From assembly GCA_019359635.1 (NCBI GenBank), contig JAHHGY010000038.1, positions 1 through 34,178 of the forward strand: a stretch of 34,178 nt of DNA. Direction: 5' to 3'. Under the pieces are notes generated by a model that was not told the DNA's origin, ran no database searches, and was given only the letters and a program-made list of their open reading frames with translations. This stretch comes from Chroococcus sp. CMT-3BRIN-NPC107. Lineage in GTDB: Bacteria; Cyanobacteriota; Cyanobacteriia; Cyanobacteriales; Chroococcidiopsidaceae. The stretch's first letter is position 1; each line of letters opens with the position of its first letter. Positions 23,546 through 33,163 of the stretch are shown here, one piece after another. Position numbers and translations under genes: made by a program.

Positions 23546-24487
23546 GTGCAGCCTAAGTTAATTATTCATGGTGGTGCGGGAAGTTCGCTCAAAGGCAAAG
23601 GAGGAATAGAATCAGTTAGGCGCAGCCTTAGCCAAGTTATCGAAGAAGTTTATGCACTGCTAAAGTCGGGAGCTAAAGCCAGCGATGCAGTCGTGTTGGG
23701 TTGTCAGCTACTAGAAGACGATCCGAGGTTTAATGCAGGCACGGGTTCGGTGCTGCAATCTGACGGACAAATTCGCATGAGCGCCGCCTTAATGGACGGC
23801 ACAAGTCAGCGTTTTAGCGGCGCTATCAACGTATCGCGGGTACAACATCCCATCGACTTAGCCCATCACTTACAAAGTTCTCCCGATCGCGTGTTATCCG
23901 ACTATGGAGCCGCCGAACTGCTGCGAGAATTACAAATACCCCTTTACAATCCGCTCACAGAATTGCGTCTTGAAGAATGGATGCAGGAGCGCCAAGAAAA
24001 TTTTGTAAAAACAATGGCGGGAGTCGTTGCTGAACCTGAGCTAGTCGAAAATGCTGGGCGGGGTACGATTGGCGTTGTTGCCCTCGATAGTCAAGGGAAT
24101 TTAGCTGTAGGAACATCCACCGGGGGCAAAGGTTTTGAACGGATTGGACGAGTTAGCGATAGTGCGATGCCTGCGGGAAATTATGCCACAATTCACGCCG
24201 CCGTTAGCTGTACGGGAATTGGCGAAGATATCATCGATGAATGTTTGGCCGCCCGGATTGTAGTGCGCGTAACCGATGGATTGTCGTTGCCCGAAGCGAT
24301 GAAGCGCACTTTTGCTGAAGCCCACAAAAACCAAAGAGATTTAGGAGCGATCGCTCTTGATGCCACAGGAGCGATCGCTTGGGGAAAAACCAGCGAGGTA
24401 TTATTAGCAGCTTTCCACGATGGTGAAAAAATCGGCGACACTTTAGAAAGCGACGAGGGTACGCTCACGGGTTGCCTGGAAGCATAA
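23546..24487 (+). CDS. iaaA: Isoaspartyl peptidase/plant-type L-asparaginase
   Basis: An Ntn-hydrolase that cleaves beta-aspartyl dipeptides from damaged proteins and hydrolyses L-asparagine. It is made as a proenzyme that cuts itself before a catalytic Thr; here the site is GRGTIGVVALD, with GTSTGGKGFERIGRVSDS after it supplying the substrate-binding residues. The N-terminal LIIHGGAG and ASDAVVLGCQLLEDDPRFNAGTG-type region (split here by position ~50-70) are conserved. At 313 residues the length is normal. The start is GTG 23546, with GGAG 7 bases upstream (23535-23538); the ATG at 23533 is out of frame. Its stop is one base from that of the convergent glmU. Confidence 0.93.
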   Translation: MQPKLIIHGGAGSSLKGKGGIESVRRSLSQVIEEVYALLKSGAKASDAVVLGCQLLEDDPRFNAGTGSVLQSDGQIRMSAALMDGTSQRFSGAINVSRVQHPIDLAHHLQSSPDRVLSDYGAAELLRELQIPLYNPLTELRLEEWMQERQENFVKTMAGVVAEPELVENAGRGTIGVVALDSQGNLAVGTSTGGKGFERIGRVSDSAMPAGNYATIHAAVSCTGIGEDIIDECLAARIVVRVTDGLSLPEAMKRTFAEAHKNQRDLGAIALDATGAIAWGKTSEVLLAAFHDGEKIGDTLESDEGTLTGCLEA

Positions 24488-24488
24488 C

Positions 24489-25874
24489 TTACTCGTTATC
24501 TTTGGGCTTAGTTTTCATCCGCCAACCGCGCTTAATAACCTGACGACTGCGCCCTATAATTAAGCAATCATCTGGCGCATCTTGGGTAACGGTAGATCCG
24601 GCGGCAATGTAAACATCGTTACCAATATTTAACGGTGCAACTAAAATGCTATTTGCTCCAGTTTTTGTGCGATCGCCGATTTTAGTTGGATGCTTGTTTA
24701 CGCCGTCGTAATTTGCTGTAATTGTCCCCGCACCGACATTAACTTTTTCGCCTAAAGTAGCGTCTCCCAAATAAGACAAATGAGCGACATTATTGTGACT
24801 CCCTAATTTTGTTTTTTTCAATTCCACAAAATTTCCCACCCGACAGCCAGCGCCTACTTCAACCTCTGTCCGTAAATGAGTGTAGGGACCAATTTGACTA
24901 TTAGCGTGGACGATGCTGTTCCTAACGACCGAATACAGCACGGTTACGTTTTCGCCAATATGACTATTTTCAATTAAGCTTCCAGGTCCCAGCCGACAGC
25001 CAGAGTTAATTTCTGTATTTCCCCGCAAATGGGTTTGGGGTTCAATAATTACGTCTGGGTGCAAAATTACCGTGTCATCAATGGTAATGCTATCGGGATC
25101 GATCATTGTTACCCCTGCCGCCATCCATTTTGATTTTACTCGTCGTTGCAAAATCTCGTAGGCGGTGGCTAGTTGTTGGCGATCGTTAATGCCGAGCATT
25201 TCTTGATAATCTTCTACGTCTACCGCCATTGCTTGTTCTAGCTGATTGACAGCATCGGTGATGTAATACTCTTTTTGATCGTTATTGGCTTGCAAGTGAG
25301 GCAGCACTTCCATCAATTTTGACCAATTAAAACAATAAACCCCAGCATTAATGCGGCGATTTTGTTTTTGGGCGGTGGTACAGTCTCGATCTTCAACAAT
25401 TTCTTTAATAATATTTTGTCCGTTACAAAATACACGCCCGTAGCCTTGAGGGTTTGGCAATTGAGCGGTGAGAATTGTTACGGCGTTTTGATGCTCTTGA
25501 TGAGCCTGTAACAACTGTTTAATAGTTTCTGGTCTTAATAGCGGCACATCGCCATTTAATACCAGCAAATCTCCTGTAAAACCTGCTAAATGAGGAATTA
25601 CTTGTTGAACCGCATGACCCGTACCCAATTGTTTTTGCTGTTCAATAAATTCTACCGTTGGCAAAATGCGAGCGGCAGGTTTTTCCTGTAAAGCTGTTTT
25701 AACTTCTTGGGCTTGATAGCCGACAATTATCATTCGCCTTTGTGGGGAAATTGTCTGCAAACTCTCCAGTACTCTTTCTAATAAGCTGCGCCCACCCAAC
25801 GAGTGTAAAACCTTGGGTAAGTTCGATTTCATTCGCGTTCCGCGTCCCGCCGCTAAAATTGCTACTGCTACCAT
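24489..25874 (-). CDS. glmU: GlmU, bifunctional UDP-GlcNAc pyrophosphorylase / GlcN-1-P acetyltransferase
   Basis: Makes UDP-N-acetylglucosamine for peptidoglycan and LPS. It acetylates glucosamine-1-phosphate in the C-terminal domain and then uridylates the product in the N-terminal domain. The N-terminal part has the pyrophosphorylase signature [18 protein letters not shown], then [10 protein letters not shown] and VLNGDVPLL. The C-terminal part is a left-handed beta-helix of hexapeptide repeats ([30 protein letters not shown]) with the acetyltransferase residues in [20 protein letters not shown] and [13 protein letters not shown]. At 461 residues both domains are full length. It is the only copy in the window and should be essential. 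Confidence 0.97.
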   Translation of the reverse strand: MVAVAILAAGRGTRMKSNLPKVLHSLGGRSLLERVLESLQTISPQRRMIIVGYQAQEVKTALQEKPAARILPTVEFIEQQKQLGTGHAVQQVIPHLAGFTGDLLVLNGDVPLLRPETIKQLLQAHQEHQNAVTILTAQLPNPQGYGRVFCNGQNIIKEIVEDRDCTTAQKQNRRINAGVYCFNWSKLMEVLPHLQANNDQKEYYITDAVNQLEQAMAVDVEDYQEMLGINDRQQLATAYEILQRRVKSKWMAAGVTMIDPDSITIDDTVILHPDVIIEPQTHLRGNTEINSGCRLGPGSLIENSHIGENVTVLYSVVRNSIVHANSQIGPYTHLRTEVEVGAGCRVGNFVELKKTKLGSHNNVAHLSYLGDATLGEKVNVGAGTITANYDGVNKHPTKIGDRTKTGANSILVAPLNIGNDVYIAAGSTVTQDAPDDCLIIGRSRQVIKRGWRMKTKPKDNE

Positions 25875-25945
25875 TCTTACTTTTTCGCTATCAGGTGTCA
25901 GTCTAGATGATAGCTTGCCAAACGCCTACAGCAATTATCGAGTTT

Positions 25946-26953
25946 TTAAGTAGAAATTGAAGTACAAATAAATTCTGTAAATTCCCCCACCAACTTAGGA
26001 CTACGCCACCCCAAATCTCTTTCTTGAGCGAGAATTTCTAAGGCTTCTTGGGGCATAAAGGCGCGTTTGTAAGGACGCTCGCTTGTTAGTGCGTCGTAGA
26101 TATCAATGGTCTGAAATACTTGAGCTAAGTAAGGAATTTCATTGCCTACTAACCCATAAGGATAGCCCGATCCATCCCAACGCTCGTGATGATGGCGAAT
26201 AATAGGTATCACCCCTCGCATCGTCCGTAAAGGCTGACAAATTTTCTCACCGATTAAAACGTGCTGCTTCATGATTTCCCATTCATCGGCGGTGAGCTTT
26301 CCTTGCTTGAGTAGCACTGCGTCAGGAATGCCAACTTTGCCAATATCGTGCAAATAACCACCCCACTGCAAGTTCCGCATTTGAGGACGAGACAATTTGA
26401 GAAATTTTCCAAAACTTTCTCCCAAACCTACCAAGCGTTCGCAATGATCTCCAGTGTTTGGATCGCGACTTTCCACGGCTCTAGCTATAGAAAACAGCAC
26501 TTGCTCGGTATGATCTAAGTCTTCGTTGAGGCGTTTTTGGCGGATTAAAGATTTGACCCGCGCCGATAGTTCGGGGCGATCGAAGGGTTTAGTTAAAAAG
26601 TCATCTCCCCCAGCTTCTATACCACGAATTCTTGACTGTTTGTCGTTTAATGCTGTAATAAAAATTACTGGAATTAGCCTAGTTTGTTCGTCTTGTTTGA
26701 GTTGCTGGCAGACTTCAAACCCGTCCATTTCAGGCATCATCACGTCTAGCAATATCAAGTCTGGCTGAATTTTCATTACCCTTTCTAAAGCTACCGCGCC
26801 ACTTTCTGCTTCAGAAACTTCGTACCCTTCTAAGGATAGAAGCGCCATTGCTGTCATTCGATTAGCTGGATAGTCGTCTACCACTAATATTTTGGCTGGA
26901 GCTAGGTCGATGTCAGGGGCTAATGTCTTTTTTGTTTTATAAGTAGAAACCAT
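25946..26953 (-). CDS. Response regulator with HD-GYP domain (RpfG type)
   Basis: A 335-residue two-component output protein. The receiver domain (about 20-137) has the acidic pocket VVDD, phosphoacceptor Asp70 in LLDVMMPEMDG and the conserved Lys in TKPF. The HD-GYP domain has His202-Asp203 (GYLHDIGKVGIP), the following Lys and His ligands, HHHERWDGSGYP with Gly263-Tyr-Pro265, and DIYDALTSERPYK. All metal and motif residues appear intact, so c-di-GMP phosphodiesterase activity is plausible. No sensor kinase gene is adjacent, so its partner lies elsewhere. The upstream ~350 bases are A/T-rich and probably hold its promoter. Confidence 0.92.
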   Translation of the reverse strand: MVSTYKTKKTLAPDIDLAPAKILVVDDYPANRMTAMALLSLEGYEVSEAESGAVALERVMKIQPDLILLDVMMPEMDGFEVCQQLKQDEQTRLIPVIFITALNDKQSRIRGIEAGGDDFLTKPFDRPELSARVKSLIRQKRLNEDLDHTEQVLFSIARAVESRDPNTGDHCERLVGLGESFGKFLKLSRPQMRNLQWGGYLHDIGKVGIPDAVLLKQGKLTADEWEIMKQHVLIGEKICQPLRTMRGVIPIIRHHHERWDGSGYPYGLVGNEIPYLAQVFQTIDIYDALTSERPYKRAFMPQEALEILAQERDLGWRSPKLVGEFTEFICTSIST

Positions 26954-27309
26954 TACTTTACAAGTCCCGTCAACGCAAGTAGCTGTTTATAAATTGCTTT
27001 TTAAAATTGAATTTTATAAAAATATTGATTTATAGCAAAAATTTATTTTCTCAATTTTAATACGGTATTAACATGGAAAACTGTTCGTTACTGCCACTTT
27101 ATTTTAATGTATATTTTATTACGTATATACAAATACCACTACGGAAATTAATAAATATATTTTTAGATGTAGCAGGAACATAACTCAAAGAGGTTGAAGT
27201 TAGCGATCGCGACTTAGATTTATTTCTAGGAAAACAAAAAAATTTATTTATAATTCATTAAGTTAATTTACTTAATAGTATGAACAATTAAATTTAAGTA
27301 ACAACACCG
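26954..27309. other. A/T-rich intergenic region without identifiable genes
   Basis: About 356 bases between the HD-GYP regulator and the MnmC-like gene. It is strongly A/T-rich and contains one HIP1 octamer near 27203. I see no open frame with protein-like composition, no tRNA and no convincing terminator. A promoter for the minus-strand HD-GYP gene should lie at its left side, but I cannot place it. Confidence 0.5.
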
Positions 27310-28191
27310 TCATATTACGGATCTTTGATGAAGTTTCTTGCGAGTACGCCGATGCCAACGGGCAGTAGGTTCGAGCAGGCTAGTTTGTTGTTCTTGTTGC
27401 CGCCTGTGCAAAATTACGGCGCTCAAGTCTTGTAAAAAAGGGTCGCGGTAGGGCGTTGCCGCCCGAGTAAGCAAATGTTCTTGCTCGATAGTAGATAGGG
27501 GCGGTAATTGGTGCTTGGCAGCGATGGTACTAGGCGATCGCCTACCTACAGAAGTTGCAGCCCCAATATACAGCCCCGCCGCCTGCAATGCCGCTCTCAC
27601 GGCGGCAGCAGCAGAATAAGTTGCAAGTATGCCTTCTGGATGTAAATAATTAGCAACTAGAGAGATAAATTCAATAGTCCACAACTGCGGACACTTAGGT
27701 GGTGAGAACGGATCGAGAAAAATTGCATCGGCGCTAAAGCTGGGTGGAATGAGTTTAATAGTCTGCCTAGCATCACCAATTAATAAAGTTCCCTGACCTC
27801 TGGTTGTTTGAACTTGGTAGTTGTTAGCCAAGGGAGTTAAAATCTGTTGGATTTCTAGCTCCCAACTAGCGAGTAAACCGCGCTCGATGGCACTTTTTGG
27901 CACATCAGCATTAGACTCTAAAGCGATAATTTCTACAAAGCAATAGGGGTTAACTGTCCAAATTTGAGCTAAAGCCGCCGCCGTGTTGTACCCCAATCCA
28001 TAACAAATATCTAATAGCTTAACTACTGGTTGACGAGCTTTGATGTTGAGTTTACTTGGAGCAATAAACTTTTGTTCTGCTTCAGTTTTTGCTCCTTGCT
28101 GGCTGTGAAATGTCTCCTCAAATTCTTCAGAGTAAAAGGTGTAGGAGTTATCGGCGGTTAATTGCGGTAAAAAGAAGTTCCAAGTCCTCAT
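27310..28191 (-). CDS. MnmC-like SAM methyltransferase (DUF752 domain)
   Basis: Probably methylates the aminomethyl group of a modified wobble uridine in tRNA, as the methylase half of bifunctional MnmC does. The N-terminal LTADNSYTFYSEEFEETFHS is the family signature, followed by the SAM-binding LLDICYGLGYNTAAAL and the FLDPFSPPKCPQLWT motif. VGRRSPSTIAAK lies near the C-terminus. There is no FAD oxidase domain, so it is the stand-alone form. The open frame extends to 28479 but would overlap the divergent rhodanese gene, and its extra 96 residues look non-coding. ATG 28191 gives 293 residues and the expected start. The true tRNA substrate is inferred from the family only. Confidence 0.85.
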   Translation of the reverse strand: MRTWNFFLPQLTADNSYTFYSEEFEETFHSQQGAKTEAEQKFIAPSKLNIKARQPVVKLLDICYGLGYNTAAALAQIWTVNPYCFVEIIALESNADVPKSAIERGLLASWELEIQQILTPLANNYQVQTTRGQGTLLIGDARQTIKLIPPSFSADAIFLDPFSPPKCPQLWTIEFISLVANYLHPEGILATYSAAAAVRAALQAAGLYIGAATSVGRRSPSTIAAKHQLPPLSTIEQEHLLTRAATPYRDPFLQDLSAVILHRRQQEQQTSLLEPTARWHRRTRKKLHQRSVI

Positions 28192-28275
28192 AGCGCCGAG
28201 TATCAAGTTTAGAATATTGTCAGAATTGTTTAGTTTAACTAAAGCTAATATTCCGTTAACTATATTAAATTTTTT

Positions 28276-29100
28276 ATGGATACACCAACGGTGGTTTCTG
28301 CCACCTGGCTTTACGAACACATTAACGAGGAGCAAGTGGCGATCGCCGATTGTCGTTTTTCCCTTGCTGACCCCCAATTGGGAGCGCAACAGTACAATCT
28401 TAGCCACATTCCGGAGGCGGAGTATTTTGACCTCAATAAGGATCTTTCTAGCCCCGTGCAGGCGCATGGTGGGAGGCATCCGTTACCCGATCTGGCAGTT
28501 TTGGCACAAAAGTTATCCACCGCAGGCATAGATGCTCAAACAATCGTTGTCGCTTACGATGATTCGAGTTTTGCTTTTGCTGCTCGTTTGTGGTGGCTGC
28601 TGCGCTATTTGGGACACGATCGCGTTGCTGTATTAGATGGAGGGTTTAAAGCTTGGAAAAGCTTAGGATTACCTGTTACCGACGCTATTACTCAAAAAAC
28701 GCCAAAACAATTTACTTGGCAATTGCAACCATCGCTACGGGTAGATATAACCGATGTCAAAGCCCGTAAGGATTTACCAAAAGTGACACTGATTGATTCT
28801 AGAGAGAGCGATCGCTTTCGTGGCGAAAGAGAACCTATAGATCCCATTGCTGGGCATATTCCCAGCGCTGTGAATTATCCTTGGCAAGATGTTTCTAATA
28901 GTGACGGTTATTTGTATTCTCCTGAACAGCAACAAAAAAAGTGGCAACACTTGCAAGGGCAAGAAATTATTGTTTATTGTGGCTCTGGGGTCACTGCTTG
29001 CGTTAATTTATTATCTTTACATTTAGCGGGAATTGATACCGCTTCCCTTTATGTTGGTAGTTGGAGCGATTGGTGTAGTTACTTATTAGTTGCTAATTAA
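28276..29100 (+). CDS. Sulfurtransferase, two-domain rhodanese (thiosulfate/3-mercaptopyruvate)
   Basis: Transfers sulfane sulfur from thiosulfate or 3-mercaptopyruvate to cyanide or thiols. It has the tandem rhodanese layout: an inactive N-terminal domain (VSATWLYEHINEEQVAIADC, HIPEAEYFDLNKDLSSP) and a C-terminal catalytic domain with LIDSRESDRFRGEREPIDP and the active loop YCGSGVTAC. The CGSGVTA loop is the type found in mercaptopyruvate sulfurtransferases, whereas many thiosulfate enzymes have CRKGVT. At 274 residues it has normal length and lacks a signal peptide, so it is cytoplasmic. It is divergent from the MnmC-like gene (84 bases apart). A link to cysteine desulfurase is only functional, not positional. 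Confidence 0.92.
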   Translation: MDTPTVVSATWLYEHINEEQVAIADCRFSLADPQLGAQQYNLSHIPEAEYFDLNKDLSSPVQAHGGRHPLPDLAVLAQKLSTAGIDAQTIVVAYDDSSFAFAARLWWLLRYLGHDRVAVLDGGFKAWKSLGLPVTDAITQKTPKQFTWQLQPSLRVDITDVKARKDLPKVTLIDSRESDRFRGEREPIDPIAGHIPSAVNYPWQDVSNSDGYLYSPEQQQKKWQHLQGQEIIVYCGSGVTACVNLLSLHLAGIDTASLYVGSWSDWCSYLLVAN

Positions 29101-29450
29101 TAACTATAACTTGCGCGATCGTCAATTCTTACTAGATGTTAATTTATAGCAAACCCCTTGATTTCCTAGCCCTTAACGTCTATACCAAGATCGGGGAGGA
29201 TAGTTAAAAGTTGCCAAAACCTGTAATTTTAGTCAATTTATTGGTAAATTCTAGATAAAGTGCTGATTATATTATGCCCGTGCTTAACATAAGTTATCAA
29301 TTAAATATATTTTTATTTTTAAGGAATTTGGCGATTTAGTAAATAATTAATCAAAAATAGATTGAGACTTTTATAAAAAATCTCTGTCTTTATATTGCTA
29401 TAATCAACGGCTCAACTTAAGTTTTAATAAAATTATTAGGTGTATTTTTT
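29101..29450. other. Intergenic region with promoter of the NYN gene
   Basis: A 350-base A/T-rich region without a credible open frame. It includes GATCGGGGAGGATAG near 29190 and the extended -10 box at 29396-29404. I see no terminator hairpin for the upstream rhodanese gene and no tRNA. Confidence 0.5.
29396..29404 (+). promoter_or_regulatory. Extended -10 promoter element ahead of the NYN-leuA pair
   Basis: The sequence TGCTATAAT combines a consensus TATAAT (29399-29404) with the TGn extension. No good -35 is present at the normal 17-base spacing, which extended -10 promoters can tolerate. It lies 46 bases before the NYN-protein ATG and could also serve leuA. Confidence 0.55.
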
Positions 29451-29972
29451 ATGTCGTGTTTAATGAATCGGCTGTCTATTTTTGTAGACGGCAATAATAT
29501 GTTTTATGCTCAACAAAAAAATGGGTGGTTTTTCGATCCAAGGCGAGTATTAGAATATTTAAGAAAAGAAAAGCTCAATACAGAATTAATTAATGCTTTT
29601 TGGTATACAGGCTTAAAAGATGCTCAAGATCAAAGAGGTTTTCGAGACGCTTTGATTAGTCTGGGATATACAGTAAGAACAAAAATACTTAAAGAATATT
29701 ATGACGATACATCGGGGAGATACTCGCAAAAAGCAAACTTAGATATAGAAATCGTTATAGATATGTTTAATACCGTCGAGCAATACGACCGAGTAGTATT
29801 ATTTAGCGGCGATGGTGATTTTGAAAGGGCAATTGAATTATTAAGGTCAAAAAGTACGCATATTACAGTGGTATCAACAGAAGGAATGATTGCTAGAGAA
29901 TTACGTAATGTTACCGATCGATATATAGACCTAAATGATATCCGCGAATATATAGAGAAGCTAGACTTGTAA
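29451..29972 (+). CDS. LabA-like NYN domain protein (DUF88)
   Basis: A 173-residue PIN-like nuclease-fold protein. The conserved acidic residues are visible: Asp13 (SIFVDGNNMFYA), Asp98 and Asp104 (NLDIEIVIDM), and Asp121/Asp123 (FSGDGDFERAI). These sites bind Mg in NYN-domain RNases, so RNA cleavage is possible. The family includes cyanobacterial LabA, which affects circadian output, but that specific role cannot be assigned from sequence alone. The ATG at 29451 is used; ATG 29463 (MNRLSIFVDG) is an alternative. It is followed 38 bases later by leuA on the same strand, so they may share a transcript driven by the extended -10 promoter upstream. Confidence 0.85.
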   Translation: MSCLMNRLSIFVDGNNMFYAQQKNGWFFDPRRVLEYLRKEKLNTELINAFWYTGLKDAQDQRGFRDALISLGYTVRTKILKEYYDDTSGRYSQKANLDIEIVIDMFNTVEQYDRVVLFSGDGDFERAIELLRSKSTHITVVSTEGMIARELRNVTDRYIDLNDIREYIEKLDL

Positions 29973-30010
29973 ATAAAAACTAAAATATAAATTAAGGAGA
30001 GTAGGAAGAA

Positions 30011-31603
30011 ATGAACCAAGAACAAATAATTATCTTTGACACCACATTGCGCGATGGCGAACAATGTCCTGGAGCAACGCTAAATGTAGATGAAAAGCTA
30101 TTAATTGCTAAACAATTAGCAAGACTGGGGGTAGATGTAATTGAAGCAGGTTTTGCTTACGCAAGTCCCGGAGACTTTGAGGCAATAAAAAAAGTTGCTG
30201 AAGCTGTAGGAACAGAAAATGGCCCAGTAATTTGTTCTCTAGCAAGAGCAATCAAAAATGATATTAAAGCCGCCGCCGAATCATTAAAACCCGCAGCAAA
30301 AGGTAGAATACATACATTTATATCAACGTCAGATATTCATTTAGAGTATCAGTTGAAAAAAACTAGAGCCGAAGTATTAGACATTGCTGGGGAAATGGTA
30401 GCTTATGCCAAATCCTTTATGGATGATGTGGAATTTTCGACAATGGATGCGACGCGCACCGAGCCAGAATATTTATACCAAGTATTGACTAGAGCGATCG
30501 CCGCCGGGGCAACAACAATTAATATTCCAGATACAGTAGGCTATACAACTCCTACCGAGTTTGGCGAGTTGATTAAGGGAATTAAAGAAAATGTCTCCAA
30601 CATTGACAAAGCAATTATTTCTGTTCACGGACATAATGATATTGGTTTAGGGGTTGCCAACTTTTTAGAAGCCGTAAAAAATGGTGCAAGGCAACTAGAA
30701 TGTGCAATTAACGGCATTGGGGAACGCGCGGGAAATACCGCCTTAGAAGAAGTTGTGATGGCGCTGCACGTAAGGCGACAGTATTTTAACCCTTTTGTAG
30801 GTAGAAGCGCCCAATCGGAAGCACCGCTAACCAATATCGACACTCGCCAAATTTATAAAACTTCTCGTTTAGTTTCCAACTTGACGGGAATGCTAGTACA
30901 GCCAAATAAAGCTATTGTTGGTGCAAATGCTTTTGCTCACGAGTCGGGGATTCACCAAGATGGGATTCTCAAAAATAAGCTGACCTATGAGATTATGGAC
31001 GCGGAATCGATTGGACTTACCGACAATCAAATTGTTTTAGGCAAACATTCCGGGCGCAATGCTTTCCGCAGTAGACTAAAAGAATTAGGCTTCGATTTGC
31101 CAGAAGACGAGCTAAATAAAGCCTTTTTGAAGTTTAAAGACTTAGCAGATAAGAAAAAAGAAATCTCTGATTGGGATTTAGAAGCGATCGCTAATGACGA
31201 AATTCAAGCAAGTCCCGAAATGTTCCGCGTAGAACTTGTACAAGTTTCCTGCGGCGATCGCTCTACGCCTACAGCAACGGTAACATTGCGGACTCCTGAA
31301 GGCAAAGAATTAACCGACGCAGCGATCGGTACAGGGCCAGTAGATGCGGTATATAAGGCAATTAATCGGGTAATAAATGTACCTAATGAATTAATTGAGT
31401 TTTCAGTGCAATCAGTAACGGCAGGAATAGATGCGATCGGTGAAGTTACCATTCGATTGCGCTACGAAGGTCGGGTATTTTCCGGTCATGCCGCCAATAC
31501 TGACATTATTGTCGCCTCTGCTCAAGCTTATGTAAATGCCTTGAATAGATTGTATGGTTCGTTGAAACAAGAAAAGCGCAGCCAAATGGCGCAAGAAGTG
31601 TAA
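30011..31603 (+). CDS. leuA: 2-Isopropylmalate synthase LeuA
   Basis: Condenses acetyl-CoA with 2-ketoisovalerate, the first committed step of leucine synthesis. The TIM-barrel domain has the signature [16 protein letters not shown] and the metal-binding HGHNDIGLG, with [13 protein letters not shown] nearby. The segment [13 protein letters not shown] and the C-terminal ~150 residues (from about [14 protein letters not shown]) form the leucine-binding regulatory domain. At 530 residues all domains are present, so feedback inhibition by leucine is expected. A purine-rich AAGGAG (29994-29999) and AGGA (30003-30006) precede the ATG. It follows the NYN gene closely and is followed by a stem-loop. 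Identification is secure. Confidence 0.97.
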   Translation: MNQEQIIIFDTTLRDGEQCPGATLNVDEKLLIAKQLARLGVDVIEAGFAYASPGDFEAIKKVAEAVGTENGPVICSLARAIKNDIKAAAESLKPAAKGRIHTFISTSDIHLEYQLKKTRAEVLDIAGEMVAYAKSFMDDVEFSTMDATRTEPEYLYQVLTRAIAAGATTINIPDTVGYTTPTEFGELIKGIKENVSNIDKAIISVHGHNDIGLGVANFLEAVKNGARQLECAINGIGERAGNTALEEVVMALHVRRQYFNPFVGRSAQSEAPLTNIDTRQIYKTSRLVSNLTGMLVQPNKAIVGANAFAHESGIHQDGILKNKLTYEIMDAESIGLTDNQIVLGKHSGRNAFRSRLKELGFDLPEDELNKAFLKFKDLADKKKEISDWDLEAIANDEIQASPEMFRVELVQVSCGDRSTPTATVTLRTPEGKELTDAAIGTGPVDAVYKAINRVINVPNELIEFSVQSVTAGIDAIGEVTIRLRYEGRVFSGHAANTDIIVASAQAYVNALNRLYGSLKQEKRSQMAQEV

Positions 31604-31624
31604 AATCCCCCTAACCCACAACAA

Positions 31625-31654
31625 AGTAAGGGCGTAATGCTTTGCGCCCTTACT
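31625..31654 (+). terminator. Stem-loop after leuA, terminator or small repeat
   Basis: AGTAAGGGCG (31625-31634) and CGCCCTTACT (31645-31654) form a perfect 10-base stem with a 10-base loop, 22 bases after the leuA stop. Short runs of five C (31607-31611) and six G (31664-31669) flank it and could pair further. There is no T-run on the plus strand, so it may be a dispersed palindromic repeat instead of a simple intrinsic terminator. Confidence 0.5.
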
Positions 31655-31768
31655 CCATAAAAAGGGGGGAAATATCTTTCATAGTCTAATATCAAATAGT
31701 CTAGAAGTAGGCGTACTGAATGGGTGCGCCTATTTCGATCAATTTATTCAAGAAGTAAAGATAAACCT

Positions 31769-32569
31769 ATGGGTGATGAAGTATTTGCAAAAGAAAGACA
31801 ATTTCACGACCAATGGGCAGCCACAATTGATATAGACGGCATAAACGTCAAAGATTACTTTGAAGCTTGTACAGCCCCCGAAAATCGCTTTATATTGAGC
31901 CATCTGGGAGATGTTCGTGGCAAAAAATTATTAGATTTAGGTTGTGGTGCGGGAGAAAATAGTGTCTATTTTGCCAAAAAAGGGGCATTGTGTGTTGCTT
32001 CGGACTATTCGCCGGGAATGGTAGAAGTAGCGATGCAATTAGCGGCGGCTAACGGAGTCAAGATCGAGGGTAGAACTATGAATGCGATCGCCCTCGATTG
32101 TCCTGACAATACCTTTGATATTGTCTATGCTGCCAATTTGCTGCATCATTTACCCGATCCGCGTGCCGTAATTAAAGAAATGCACCGCGTCCTTAAACCT
32201 GGTGGAAAAGCTTGTTTTTGGGAACCTTTAAAGCACAATCCGATTATCAATGTCTATCGTCGCATGGCAACTTCAGTAAGAACTGAAGACGAGACACCGT
32301 TAGATATTAATATAGTTAAGTTTGTAGAATCAAGGTTTGCTCAAACTACTTGCGACACCTTTTGGTTAGCAACCTTGTGGATTTTCCTGCAATTTTACTT
32401 GATTGAGAAAGTCGATCCCAATAAGGAACGCTACTGGAAGAAAATTATTATCGAGCAAGCCCGATTGAAACCTCAATATCAGCGCTTAGAAAAGTTGGAC
32501 GTAATTTTGAAAAAGCTACCTTTAATGAAACGTTTTGCTTGGAACTTAGCTGTCGTAGCGACGAAATAA
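31769..32569 (+). CDS. Class I SAM-dependent methyltransferase
   Basis: A 266-residue methyltransferase of the UbiE/COQ5-like type. Motif I is LLDLGCGAGENSVYFAKKGA, followed by the acidic-loop region and AANLLHHLPDPRAVIKEMHR with LKPGGKACFWEP (post-motif II/III). The C-terminal ~90 residues are helical and basic and may contact the substrate or membrane. The substrate is unknown. The frame opens at GTG 31724, but ATG 31769 gives the better start (MGDEVFAKERQFHDQWA) and a normal length. It is preceded by the leuA stem-loop, so it is probably a separate transcript. It is convergent with the GNAT gene. Confidence 0.85.
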   Translation: MGDEVFAKERQFHDQWAATIDIDGINVKDYFEACTAPENRFILSHLGDVRGKKLLDLGCGAGENSVYFAKKGALCVASDYSPGMVEVAMQLAAANGVKIEGRTMNAIALDCPDNTFDIVYAANLLHHLPDPRAVIKEMHRVLKPGGKACFWEPLKHNPIINVYRRMATSVRTEDETPLDINIVKFVESRFAQTTCDTFWLATLWIFLQFYLIEKVDPNKERYWKKIIIEQARLKPQYQRLEKLDVILKKLPLMKRFAWNLAVVATK

Positions 32570-32618
32570 CAGGTGCTTAAATTTTGTTAATTCACGTGGG
32601 TAATACCTTAACTAATTT

Positions 32619-33071
32619 TCAAGTGTCAGATTGTACCTTCACGTTTAAACGAATCATGAGTGTTTCAGGTGCTGTCAAATTTTCAAAACCATAACGGCGA
32701 TAAAGTTCATGAGCATCTTTTGTTCCTAATAACCATTTTGGTACATCTTGAAGTGCTGGGTATGCCAAAATACACTCGATTAACCATTTCCCTAAACCTT
32801 GTCCCTGATAAGGATCTAAAATAAAAACGTCTCTTAATAGTGCTGAAGTTGCATAATCAGAAATAACTCTAGCAAAGCCAACTTGTTTACTATTTTCATA
32901 TATACCGAAGCATAAAGAATTTTTTATTGCTTTTTCAACAACTGACATTAACACATCTTTAGCCCAATAAGAATTTTTGAGAAAATCATGAATTGTTGTT
33001 ATATCTAATTTAGAGTTGTCAGTGCTAAGTAAAATTTCGCTTCTGCTATTATGCTGGATTTCGTAAATCAT
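32619..33071 (-). CDS. GNAT-family N-acetyltransferase
   Basis: A 150-residue acetyl-CoA-dependent acetyltransferase. Motif A is RDVFILDPYQGQGLGKWLIE, with the QGQGLG pyrophosphate-binding loop. The beta-4 strand before it and the C-terminal GTKDAHELYRRYGFENL segment (motif B, Tyr near the thiolate) are typical. No second domain and no signal are present. The acceptor is unknown; stand-alone GNATs act on small molecules or proteins. It is divergent from the broken recQ gene. Confidence 0.85.
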   Translation of the reverse strand: MIYEIQHNSRSEILLSTDNSKLDITTIHDFLKNSYWAKDVLMSVVEKAIKNSLCFGIYENSKQVGFARVISDYATSALLRDVFILDPYQGQGLGKWLIECILAYPALQDVPKWLLGTKDAHELYRRYGFENLTAPETLMIRLNVKVQSDT

Positions 33072-33163
33072 TACTTGCTCAATGTTATTTATACTAATGC
33101 TACAAAAATACTTGTGACTATTGCACGCGTAGTTAAAATAAAAATATTTTTTAATTCATAAAT

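Noticed and set aside
28192..28479. N-terminal extension of the MnmC-like gene
   Set aside because: It would overlap the start of the divergent rhodanese gene by about 200 bases, its residues do not fit the family, and ATG 28191 gives the normal start.
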